The notes below the pieces were generated by a model. The model was not told the DNA's origin and ran no database searches. It saw only the letters and a list, made by a program, of their open reading frames with translations. The position numbers and the translations under genes were made by a program. Shown piece after piece: positions 1-6,676 of a stretch of DNA of 64,000 nt. The stretch is from an uncultured Kiritimatiellota bacterium. GTDB taxonomy: Bacteria; Verrucomicrobiota; Kiritimatiellia; RFP12; UBA1067. The DNA is taken from assembly GCA_934667425.1 (NCBI GenBank), contig CAKULV010000002.1, forward strand, positions 62,001-126,000, written 5' to 3'. Each line of letters opens with the position of its first letter. The stretch's first letter is position 1.

Positions 1-1026
1 ATCGACGAGGCCCTTTCGCTCATCCCCGGCAAGCACCGCATAAACCTGCACGCCTGCTACGCGATATTCGAGGACGGCAAGAAGGTGGAGCGCAACAAGC
101 TCGAACCGAAGCATTTCAGGAAGTGGGTGGAGTTCGCGAAGAAGCGCGGCCTCGGCCTCGACTTCAACCCCACGTTCTTCTCTCACCCGCTCGCAGACGG
201 GCTTACCCTCGCGAGCGAGGATCCGAGGGTGCGCAAGTTCTGGATCGAGCACGGCATCGCCTGCCTCAAGATCGCGGAGTACTTCGGCAAGGAGCTCGGC
301 ACCCCGTGCGCCGTGAACTTCTGGGTCCCTGACGGCTTCAAGGACGAGCCTTCGGACCGCTTCGGGCCACGCAAGCGTCTCAAGGAGTCGTACGACAAGA
401 TCTTCAAGTACAAGTACAACAGGAAGTACTGCATCCCGACGATCGAGTCCAAGCTCTTTGGAATCGGCGTTGAGAGCTGCACTCCCGGCTCGCACGAGTT
501 CTACATGTGCTACGCGATGAAGAACAACATCCTGTGCCTTCTCGATACCGGACACTTCCACATCTCGGAAAACGTCGCGGACAAGATCAGCACGCTGCTG
601 CTCTTCTCCGGCAAGGTGGCGTTCCACGTGTCGCGTCCGGTCCGCTGGGATTCCGACCACGTGATCCGCCTTGACGATGCGGTGACCGCCTGCGCTCACG
701 AGATAGTCCGCAACGGCGTGGAGAACTTCATCATCGCGCTCGACTACTTCGACGCCTCCATCAACCGGATCGCGGCATGGGTGCTCGGGATGCGCAACAT
801 GCAGAAGGCTCTCCTCCAGGCGATGCTCGAGCCGCAGGAGACCCTCAAGGCGCTCCAGGACGCCCGCCAGTACACCGAACAGCTTGTCCTCCAGGAAGAG
901 CTCAAGTGCTACCCGTGGCAGGAGGTGTGGAAGGAGTTCTGCGCGAGGGCGAAGCTCCCGGCGGACGAATGCTGGATGGCGGAAGTGCTCAAGTACGAGC
1001 GCGACGTGCTTTCCAAGCGCCAGTAG
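1..1026 (+). CDS. rhaA: L-rhamnose isomerase, 5'-truncated by the window edge
   Basis: Cytosolic isomerase converting L-rhamnose to L-rhamnulose, first step of rhamnose catabolism. The frame is open from base 1, so the gene starts outside the window; 341 codons are visible against about 419 in E. coli RhaA, so roughly 75 N-terminal residues are missing. Family segments run in order: HACYAIFE, LGLDFNPTFFSHPLADG, ESKLFGIGVESC, LDTGHFH, HVSRPVRWDSDHV and LDYFDASINRIAAWVLG. These contain the Glu, Asp and His residues that bind the two metal ions in this family. The GTG at 85 is internal, not the start. The product links to the GH78 rhamnosidase at 30936, which would release its substrate. Identification is secure from colinearity with E. 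coli RhaA. Confidence 0.96.
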   Translation: MDEALSLIPGKHRINLHACYAIFEDGKKVERNKLEPKHFRKWVEFAKKRGLGLDFNPTFFSHPLADGLTLASEDPRVRKFWIEHGIACLKIAEYFGKELGTPCAVNFWVPDGFKDEPSDRFGPRKRLKESYDKIFKYKYNRKYCIPTIESKLFGIGVESCTPGSHEFYMCYAMKNNILCLLDTGHFHISENVADKISTLLLFSGKVAFHVSRPVRWDSDHVIRLDDAVTACAHEIVRNGVENFIIALDYFDASINRIAAWVLGMRNMQKALLQAMLEPQETLKALQDARQYTEQLVLQEELKCYPWQEVWKEFCARAKLPADECWMAEVLKYERDVLSKRQ

Positions 1027-1045
1027 GAGGCAATAAAATAACCAG

Positions 1046-1074
1046 TTGCGTTTTAAGAAGCAAAATGAGATAAT
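1046..1074 (+). promoter_or_regulatory. Sigma70-type promoter for the pseudopilin gene
   Basis: TTGCGT at 1046-1051 and GATAAT at 1069-1074 are separated by 17 bp. They lie in a short AT-rich gap after rhaA. A leader of about 30 nt follows and carries AGGAGA ahead of the ATG at 1113. Confidence 0.6.
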
Positions 1075-1112
1075 CCAAACCAATCGAACCAAAAGAATCA
1101 GGAGATATTTAC

Positions 1113-1859
1113 ATGAAAAAGAAAAACGAAGGATTTACGCTCGTCGAGCTGCTCGTCGTAATCGGCATTCTCGGCATTCTCATGGGTGCGCTGTTCCCAG
1201 CGATCTCGTCCGCGATGATCAAGGCCAACCTTTCGGCCTGCGGCATGCGCGGCCGGAACCTGTTCGTGGCCATCACGGCGGCGAACACGGAGCGCGAGGC
1301 GCTTGGCCTCGGCAACGTGTGGCCCAAGACGCAGGCAGAGGAGGGCGCCGATACGACCACCGATCCGCTTTCGGGTGCGGTTTCCTCAGGCGCGGACTAC
1401 TTCACCTATCTTTTTGACATGGCGAAGATCACGGATTCCACGCAGTGGAAGCCGTATGTCAGCGGCGTCGATCTCTCGGTGCTGAACGGTGCCGGCGTGC
1501 CCGCCATCCCGAATGGCGCCACGAGGATTGACGGCAAGAACCTGCTCTGGTGCGTCGCGGCAAACGTGACCGATGAGATCTCCGACGTGTATCCCGTACT
1601 CTTCTCCCGCAACATCCCCGTCAGCGCGATGAAGACCTACGAGAAGACCTATGATGGCGGATCCACCGAAGTCAAGATCGGCAAGAGCAACGGAGCCAAG
1701 TACGATACGCCGTTCTCCAACAAGGCTTTCGTGCTGATCCGCAAGGGTGGAGCTGTCATCACGCAGACGGCCAAGTATGCGCTCACGTCCGTGATGTTCA
1801 ACAAGCAGCCGTACACGATCGATGCCGACCCTGCCCCGCAGTTCCTCGACGTCGAATGA
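1113..1859 (+). CDS. Type II secretion/type IV pilin-like pseudopilin
   Basis: Exported protein of 248 residues with a class III prepilin leader: MKKKNEG then FTLVELLVVIGILGIL, so prepilin peptidase should cut between Gly7 and Phe8, with Glu at mature position 5. The hydrophobic helix (about residues 8-30) anchors it in the inner membrane before assembly. The remainder is a unique globular domain I do not recognise, with no GspG calcium-loop signature visible. AGGAGA lies 8 nt before the ATG, supporting this start. Single pseudopilin genes like this, scattered away from the secretion operon, are common in Verrucomicrobia/Lentisphaerae relatives. The machinery it could serve is partly encoded at 46358-52072. 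The exact role is unknown. Confidence 0.85.
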   Translation: MKKKNEGFTLVELLVVIGILGILMGALFPAISSAMIKANLSACGMRGRNLFVAITAANTEREALGLGNVWPKTQAEEGADTTTDPLSGAVSSGADYFTYLFDMAKITDSTQWKPYVSGVDLSVLNGAGVPAIPNGATRIDGKNLLWCVAANVTDEISDVYPVLFSRNIPVSAMKTYEKTYDGGSTEVKIGKSNGAKYDTPFSNKAFVLIRKGGAVITQTAKYALTSVMFNKQPYTIDADPAPQFLDVE

Positions 1860-1863
1860 TGGT

Positions 1864-4071
1864 GTGTACGTAAAGGTCGCCATAGACCTTGCCCTCGACC
1901 GGCTCTTCACCTACGAAGTGCCGGTCGAATTGTCTGGTAGGATCAGGGTGGGGCAGATGCTGCGCGTGCCGTTCGGGCATCGCGAGGCGAGGGGCTTCGC
2001 CCTATCCACCGAAAGTGGCGACGGCGCCTCGCCGTCGTACAGGATCAAGCCGATCCTTGGCATTGCGGACGAGGCTCCGTTCTTCTCGCCACAGATGCTG
2101 CGGCTCGTAAGGTGGATATCCTCGTACACCTGCTCGCCAATCGAGATGTGCCTCAGGGCTGCGGTGCCGGCCGCAGTGCTGAAGCCGAACGCGAAGCCGA
2201 AGGAGCGCCTGTTCGTCGAGCCGGTAGCCGGTGCGCCTGATGCCGGGCTCACGGCCTATCAGCGCGAACTTCTCGGCAACATCGCGCGGGTGGGCGGCGG
2301 ATGGATGCAGCAGCTCTGCCGCGAGTTCACGACGACGCCCGCGACCCTGCGCACGCTTGCATCGAAGGGCGTGGTGTGCATCGCGCCGCATGCGCAGCGG
2401 CGCGACCCTCTTGCGGGCCGCACGGTCCTCGCGTCCAGGCCGCTCGCGCTGAACGACATGCAGCGCAAGGCGCTGGAGGCGATAACCGGCGACGGTGCGC
2501 AGTCGGAGGGCGTGGATGGAAAGCCGCCGCGTCCGGTGCTGCTCCATGGCGTTACGGGGTCCGGCAAGACGGAGGTCTACCTCCAGGCCATCGCGCACGA
2601 GCTGGCGGCGGGGCGAGGCGCGATTGTGCTTGTGCCGGAGATATCGCTCACGCCGCAGACTGTGCGGCGGTTCGCCGGACGCTTCGGCGGCAAGGTGGCG
2701 GTTCTGCATTCGGCGCTTTCAGACGGCGAGCGGTACGACGAGTGGCATCGCATCCGCACGGGCGAGGCCCGCGTCGTAGTCGGGCCGCGCAGCGCGGTGT
2801 TCGCGCCAGTATGCAACCTGGGGCTGATAGTCGTGGACGAGGAACACGACATGAGCTACAAGCAGGACGAGACGCCCCGGTACAATGCGCGGGATGTCGC
2901 CGTGATGAGGGGTTCGCTCGAAGGCTGCCGGGTCGTGCTCGGGTCCGCAACCCCGTCGCTCGAGACGTGGCTGAACGCAAAGAGGGGAAAGTACGCTCTG
3001 GCGTCGATGGCCTCCCGCGTCGCCGGGCATCCCATGCCGACGGTGCATCTCCTCAATCTTGCGGAGGAGTGCGAGGCGTACGCATCCGCGCCGATCTTCT
3101 CGAAGTTCCTGCTGGACGCGATTGCCGAGCGCGTCCGCCGCGGCGAGCAGACGATCCTCTTCCTGAACAGGCGCGGATATTCCCGCGTGTGCGAATGCAG
3201 GGGATGCGGATACGTGGCCACCTGTCCGAACTGCAGCGTGGCATACACGTACCATTCCGTGGACAGCTGCCTGCGCTGCCACATATGCGGGGCGTGGACG
3301 CCGCCGCCGATTACGTGCCCGGACTGCGGCGGACACGATTTCTCCTACGCTGGCGTAGGCACGCAGCGGGCCGAGCAGGCCTTGCGCAAGTGCTTTCCCC
3401 ATGCCCGCATACTCCGCATGGACGCCGATTCTACGTCCAGGAAGAATTCGCACGACGACATCCTCTCTAAGTTCCGGGCGCGTGAGGCCGATGTGCTCAT
3501 CGGAACCCAGATGATCGCGAAGGGGCTGGATTTCCCGAACGTAACGCTGGTAGGCGTGCTGAACGCCGATGCGTCGCTCAACATGCCGGACTTCCGGGCG
3601 GCGGAGCGGACTTTCCAGCTCATTGCGCAGGTTTCGGGAAGGGCGGGGCGGGCCGAGAAGCCGGGCGAGGTGTTCATCCAGACGTTCCATCCGGACGAGT
3701 TCGTGATCCGTGCCGCCGCAGACGCGGACTTCATCAGGTTCGCCGACGCCGAGCTCAGGGATCGCGAGGCGGCGGGATTTCCCCCGTACATGAAGTTCTC
3801 AACGGCAATGTTCCGCGCCAGGGACTGCGCATCGGCGCAGCGCTGGGCGGAGCTGTACTCGAAGTCACTCGCGAAATGCCCCGGGCTGATCGTGACCGAG
3901 GCCGTTCCGCCCGCCATCGAGCGGGCGGACGGCTGGTACAGGTTCATGGTGCAGATACGGTCTGCCACCTCGAACGCCATATCCTCGGCCTGGCGCTGGA
4001 TATCGAAGGCGCGTCCGGCGCCGAAGGACATGCGCGTCGCCATCGACATCGACGCCCTTGACGTGATGTAG
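1864..4071 (+). CDS. priA: Primosomal replication-restart helicase PriA
   Basis: 3'-to-5' DNA helicase that reloads the replisome at stalled forks. The N-terminal 3'-DNA-binding domain begins VYVKVAIDLALDRLFTYEVP, matching the usual PriA start, so I place the start at the GTG 1864, 4 nt after the pseudopilin stop, rather than at the ATG at 1822 that overlaps it. The Walker A motif is GVTGSGKTE, the DEAH-type box is VVDEEHD, and eight cysteines in CECRGCGYVATCPNC, CLRCHICG and CPDCG form the two zinc sites. Helicase motif V/VI region includes GTQMIAKGLDFPNV and QVSGRAGRAEK. Length 735 fits the family. A palindromic repeat (2015-2038) is read in frame as part of the N-terminal domain. Confidence 0.96.
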   Translation: MYVKVAIDLALDRLFTYEVPVELSGRIRVGQMLRVPFGHREARGFALSTESGDGASPSYRIKPILGIADEAPFFSPQMLRLVRWISSYTCSPIEMCLRAAVPAAVLKPNAKPKERLFVEPVAGAPDAGLTAYQRELLGNIARVGGGWMQQLCREFTTTPATLRTLASKGVVCIAPHAQRRDPLAGRTVLASRPLALNDMQRKALEAITGDGAQSEGVDGKPPRPVLLHGVTGSGKTEVYLQAIAHELAAGRGAIVLVPEISLTPQTVRRFAGRFGGKVAVLHSALSDGERYDEWHRIRTGEARVVVGPRSAVFAPVCNLGLIVVDEEHDMSYKQDETPRYNARDVAVMRGSLEGCRVVLGSATPSLETWLNAKRGKYALASMASRVAGHPMPTVHLLNLAEECEAYASAPIFSKFLLDAIAERVRRGEQTILFLNRRGYSRVCECRGCGYVATCPNCSVAYTYHSVDSCLRCHICGAWTPPPITCPDCGGHDFSYAGVGTQRAEQALRKCFPHARILRMDADSTSRKNSHDDILSKFRAREADVLIGTQMIAKGLDFPNVTLVGVLNADASLNMPDFRAAERTFQLIAQVSGRAGRAEKPGEVFIQTFHPDEFVIRAAADADFIRFADAELRDREAAGFPPYMKFSTAMFRARDCASAQRWAELYSKSLAKCPGLIVTEAVPPAIERADGWYRFMVQIRSATSNAISSAWRWISKARPAPKDMRVAIDIDALDVM
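2015..2038 (+). repeat. Palindromic repeat copy inside priA
   Basis: A near-perfect palindrome, GTGGCGACGGCG-CC-TCGCCGTCGT, lies inside the priA reading frame (encoding about Ser-Gly-Asp-Gly-Ala-Ser-Pro-Ser). The same 24-base sequence occurs in inverse orientation in the gap at 58759-58782, and a variant with two substitutions is at 63706-63729. Intergenic copies elsewhere argue that this is a mobile or recombining element and not chance codon use. Confidence 0.7.
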
Positions 4072-4092
4072 CGGATCCCCTGCGCGGGAATG

Positions 4093-4121
4093 TTGAAACT
4101 CAATTGCCGTTGTGGTACAAT
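4093..4121 (+). promoter_or_regulatory. Promoter of the NagB-like/DegT operon
   Basis: TTGAAA (4093-4098), 17-bp spacer and TACAAT (4116-4121), with TGG directly before the -10 (extended -10). A leader of about 48 nt follows, containing a small GGAAG/CTTCC hairpin and AAAGGGA upstream of the ATG at 4176. Confidence 0.75.
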
Positions 4122-4175
4122 TGCGCATACAAACACGGAAGGTTCCTCTTCCACTAAAAAGAAAGGGATAGTTGA

Positions 4176-5120
4176 ATGGACTTTGTGTCAACGGTGAAAG
4201 GGTCTTTGCTTGAAGGATTCTATCCGAAAGGCTGGGACATGAAGAAGATCGACAAGTGCTGCGCGAACAAGCCGTCGGAGGTGGCGAAGCGCCAGAAGTT
4301 CTGGAACAAGGACTTCGAGCCGGTGGAGTGCGCGGACGTCAAGGAGTTCGACGTGAAGATGGGCCATGAGATCGCGAACGAGATCAAGAAGGCCGCAGAG
4401 CGCAAGGAGAAGATCGCGTTCATCCTTCCAGTGGGGCCAATGGGCATGTACAAGTGGGCGGTGTACTTCCTAAAGGAATGGAATCAGGACTGCAAGCACG
4501 TGTGGTGCTTCAACATGGACGAGTGGGCGGACGCGAAGGGCAATACGCTTGTCGGAGACGCATCGTTCCAGTATGCGATGGAGCAGGCGTTCTACAACCC
4601 GCTCGGCAAGCTTACGATCCCGGAAGACCACCGCAACTTCGCGACGAAGAAGAACCTGCCGACCTACCCGAAGAAGATCGCCGCGCTGAAGAAGGAGGGC
4701 GCGAAGCTCGTGCTCGTCTACGGCATCGGCCGCATGTGCCACATAGCCTTCTGGGAGCCGATGATCGGCGAGGAGTTCAAGACCGACGCCGAGTGGCTCG
4801 AGCAGCCGTACCGCATCGCGGTGAAGCTGCATCCGCTCACGGTCGAGCAGAACGCCATAACATCGTTCAAGAGCCGCACGACGCTCGTGCCATGCAGGGC
4901 CAACACGATGGGGCCCGGAATCATGTTCAAGGCCGACTACGCGATCGGCGGCGCAGACGGGACGCTTGGCCGCGGAATGCAGTGGCAGGGAATGAGCTTC
5001 TGGATGACCCTTCGCTATGGGCCAGACCGCAACGTCACATCTTCGTGGATTCCGACCCTTCCGGGGCGCCTCTTCTTCCTCAAGGAGCTGGCCGGTCCGT
5101 TGGTTGCGGAAGCAAACTAA
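4176..5120 (+). CDS. NagB-like (glucosamine-6-phosphate isomerase/deaminase superfamily) protein
   Basis: Cytosolic 314-residue member of the NagB/RpiA-type sugar-phosphate isomerase fold. Landmarks are the phosphate-binding LPVGPMGMYKW, the FNMDEWAD box equivalent to NagB FNMDEY, and GIGRMCHIAFWEP equivalent to NagB GIGxDGHIAFNEP. In the last box the His and Glu are kept, but the catalytic-loop Asp is Met and the Asn is Trp, so it probably does not use glucosamine-6-phosphate in the standard way. It is longer than E. coli NagB (266 residues). The 25-nt gap to the aminotransferase gene and the shared upstream promoter indicate an operon that could make or recycle an amino sugar. The substrate is unknown. 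Confidence 0.75.
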   Translation: MDFVSTVKGSLLEGFYPKGWDMKKIDKCCANKPSEVAKRQKFWNKDFEPVECADVKEFDVKMGHEIANEIKKAAERKEKIAFILPVGPMGMYKWAVYFLKEWNQDCKHVWCFNMDEWADAKGNTLVGDASFQYAMEQAFYNPLGKLTIPEDHRNFATKKNLPTYPKKIAALKKEGAKLVLVYGIGRMCHIAFWEPMIGEEFKTDAEWLEQPYRIAVKLHPLTVEQNAITSFKSRTTLVPCRANTMGPGIMFKADYAIGGADGTLGRGMQWQGMSFWMTLRYGPDRNVTSSWIPTLPGRLFFLKELAGPLVAEAN

Positions 5121-5145
5121 AGACACAAAAGGAAAGGAAATAGAA

Positions 5146-6471
5146 ATGGCAGAGAAGAAGTGCGCCAAGGCGAAGTGCGCCAAGGCGAAGTGTGCCAAGG
5201 CGGCCCCGAAGGTCGAGAAGCTGGCCATAGATGGCGGCAAGAAGGTGTGGAGCAAGGGATTCCCTGCGTGGCCCCAGTTCAACCCGAAGACCGACAAGAA
5301 GGTGCTTGACATCCTTCATTCCGGCAAGGTCAACTACTGGACCGGTCCCGTTGGAATGCAGTTCGAGGCCGCGTGGGCCAAGTGGCTCGGCGTGAAGAAC
5401 GCGATCTCGGTCTCCAACGGCACGGCGGCGCTTCACGTGGCGCTCACGGCCCTTGGCATCGGCTCCGGCGACGAGGTGATCTGCACGTCCTATTCGTTCA
5501 TCGCCTCTTCGTTCTGCGCACTGCAGGCAGGGGCGCTCCCGGTGTTCGTCGATACCGGCACGGATCACCTGATCGATCCCGCAAAGATCGAGGCCGCGAT
5601 CACGAAGCGCACCAAGGCGATCGTAGTCGTGCACCTCTACGGCATGGTCGCCGACATGGATCCGATCATGAAGATAGCGAAGAAGCACAACCTCTACGTG
5701 GTCGAGGACTGCGCACAGTGCTTCGGCGGCAGGTACAAGGGCAAGAAGGCGGGCACGATCGGCACCGTCGGCTGCTTCTCGTTCTGCCAGAGCAAGCACT
5801 TCACGACCGGCGGCGAAGGCGGCATGGTGTGCTGCAACGACGACAATCTCGCCTGGGAATGCCGTTCGGTGCGCGACCACGGGTATGACGTCCGCGCAAA
5901 GCTCAACCTCCTCAAGATGGAAGGCAAGCAGCTCTACATCCACCGTCGCGTCGGCTACAACTTCCGCATGACGGAGATCCAGAGCGCCATCGGCCTCGGC
6001 GAACTCGAGCGCTTCGACAAGTGGAACCTGCCCCAGCGCAAGAAGCTCGGCAAGGCCCTGATCAAGGGGCTCAAGGGCCATCCGCTGATCAAGCATCTCC
6101 CCGTGGACACCAAGGAGCGCGAGAACTGCTTCTGGCTCGTCCCGTTCGTGGTGGACACCTCCAAGCTGAAGTGCACGATGAAGGAGTTCATCGCCGCAGT
6201 CCAGGCCGAGGGCGCTTGCGCATATTCGGTGCTGTGGCCGGAGATGTACAAGGAGGAGGCGTTCACGAAGCAGAAGGGCTTCGGCTCGCGCCAGTATCCG
6301 TTCAAGGATCCCGCCGCCCGCAAGATCGACTACACGAAGTTCAACTGCGAGGTCGCGCACGCGCTCGCCGACTCCACGATCTCCTTCTGGACGCATCCCA
6401 CGTACACGCTCGCCCACATCGAGGCGGACGTAAAGGCGTTCAAGAAGGTCGCGGCAGCGATGATGAAGTAG
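5146..6471 (+). CDS. DegT/DnrJ/EryC1/StrS-family aminotransferase
   Basis: PLP-dependent sugar aminotransferase-like protein of 441 residues. The fold-type I core shows SNGTAALHVALTALG, the PLP-binding Asp in VVEDCAQCFGG, and the Schiff-base Lys in FCQSKHFTTGGEGG. The ATG at 5146 is preceded by AGGAAAGGAAA and gives the full domain. The extra N-terminus is unusual: Cys-Ala-Lys repeats (KCAKA three times, encoded by a 15-bp unit repeated at about 5160-5205) before the domain starts at KLAIDGGKKVW. This could be a metal-binding or low-complexity tail. The partner is the NagB-like isomerase just upstream; together they suggest amination of a keto sugar. Substrate not determinable from sequence. 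Confidence 0.88.
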   Translation: MAEKKCAKAKCAKAKCAKAAPKVEKLAIDGGKKVWSKGFPAWPQFNPKTDKKVLDILHSGKVNYWTGPVGMQFEAAWAKWLGVKNAISVSNGTAALHVALTALGIGSGDEVICTSYSFIASSFCALQAGALPVFVDTGTDHLIDPAKIEAAITKRTKAIVVVHLYGMVADMDPIMKIAKKHNLYVVEDCAQCFGGRYKGKKAGTIGTVGCFSFCQSKHFTTGGEGGMVCCNDDNLAWECRSVRDHGYDVRAKLNLLKMEGKQLYIHRRVGYNFRMTEIQSAIGLGELERFDKWNLPQRKKLGKALIKGLKGHPLIKHLPVDTKERENCFWLVPFVVDTSKLKCTMKEFIAAVQAEGACAYSVLWPEMYKEEAFTKQKGFGSRQYPFKDPAARKIDYTKFNCEVAHALADSTISFWTHPTYTLAHIEADVKAFKKVAAAMMK

Positions 6472-6494
6472 TAGCCGCGATCGGTGGTTCGAGC

Positions 6495-6530
6495 GAGACG
6501 GGCGGCCTTCGGGCCGCCCGTCTCCTTAAA
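6495..6530 (+). terminator. Strong UUCG-loop hairpin ending the DegT operon
   Basis: A perfect 13-bp GC-rich stem (6495-6507 with 6512-6524) is closed by a TTCG tetraloop, 23 nt after the aminotransferase stop. Only a short, broken T run (cttaaat) follows, so it may act as a terminator or an RNA-stabilising hairpin. Confidence 0.7.
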
Positions 6531-6557
6531 TCAAGCATGAGAGGCCGTTGCAAAACC

Positions 6558-6642
6558 GGACGCGACAAGGCGCGTCCCTCCCGTATCTTCGCCGAACTGT
6601 CAAGATTCGCCATTCTTCGGGAGGGACGGGCTTGTCCCGTCC
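6558..6642 (+). repeat. Paired-hairpin REP/BIME-like element
   Basis: Two GC-rich hairpins face each other: GGACGCG(acaagg)CGCGTCC at 6558-6577 and GGACGGG(cttgt)CCCGTCC at 6624-6642. They are flanked internally by the complementary CTCCCG (6578-6583) and CGGGAG (6618-6623), so the whole 85 bp can fold as a two-armed structure. No ORF of interest. It sits between a terminator-like hairpin and the SNF2 gene. Confidence 0.65.
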
Positions 6643-6676
6643 GCAATCGCTAAGGCTTGCAACTATCTGATACGAA

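Noticed and set aside
1822..1863. ATG at 1822 as the priA start
   Set aside because: It overlaps the pseudopilin gene by 38 nt and adds residues not found in PriA; the GTG at 1864 starts at the conserved N-terminus.
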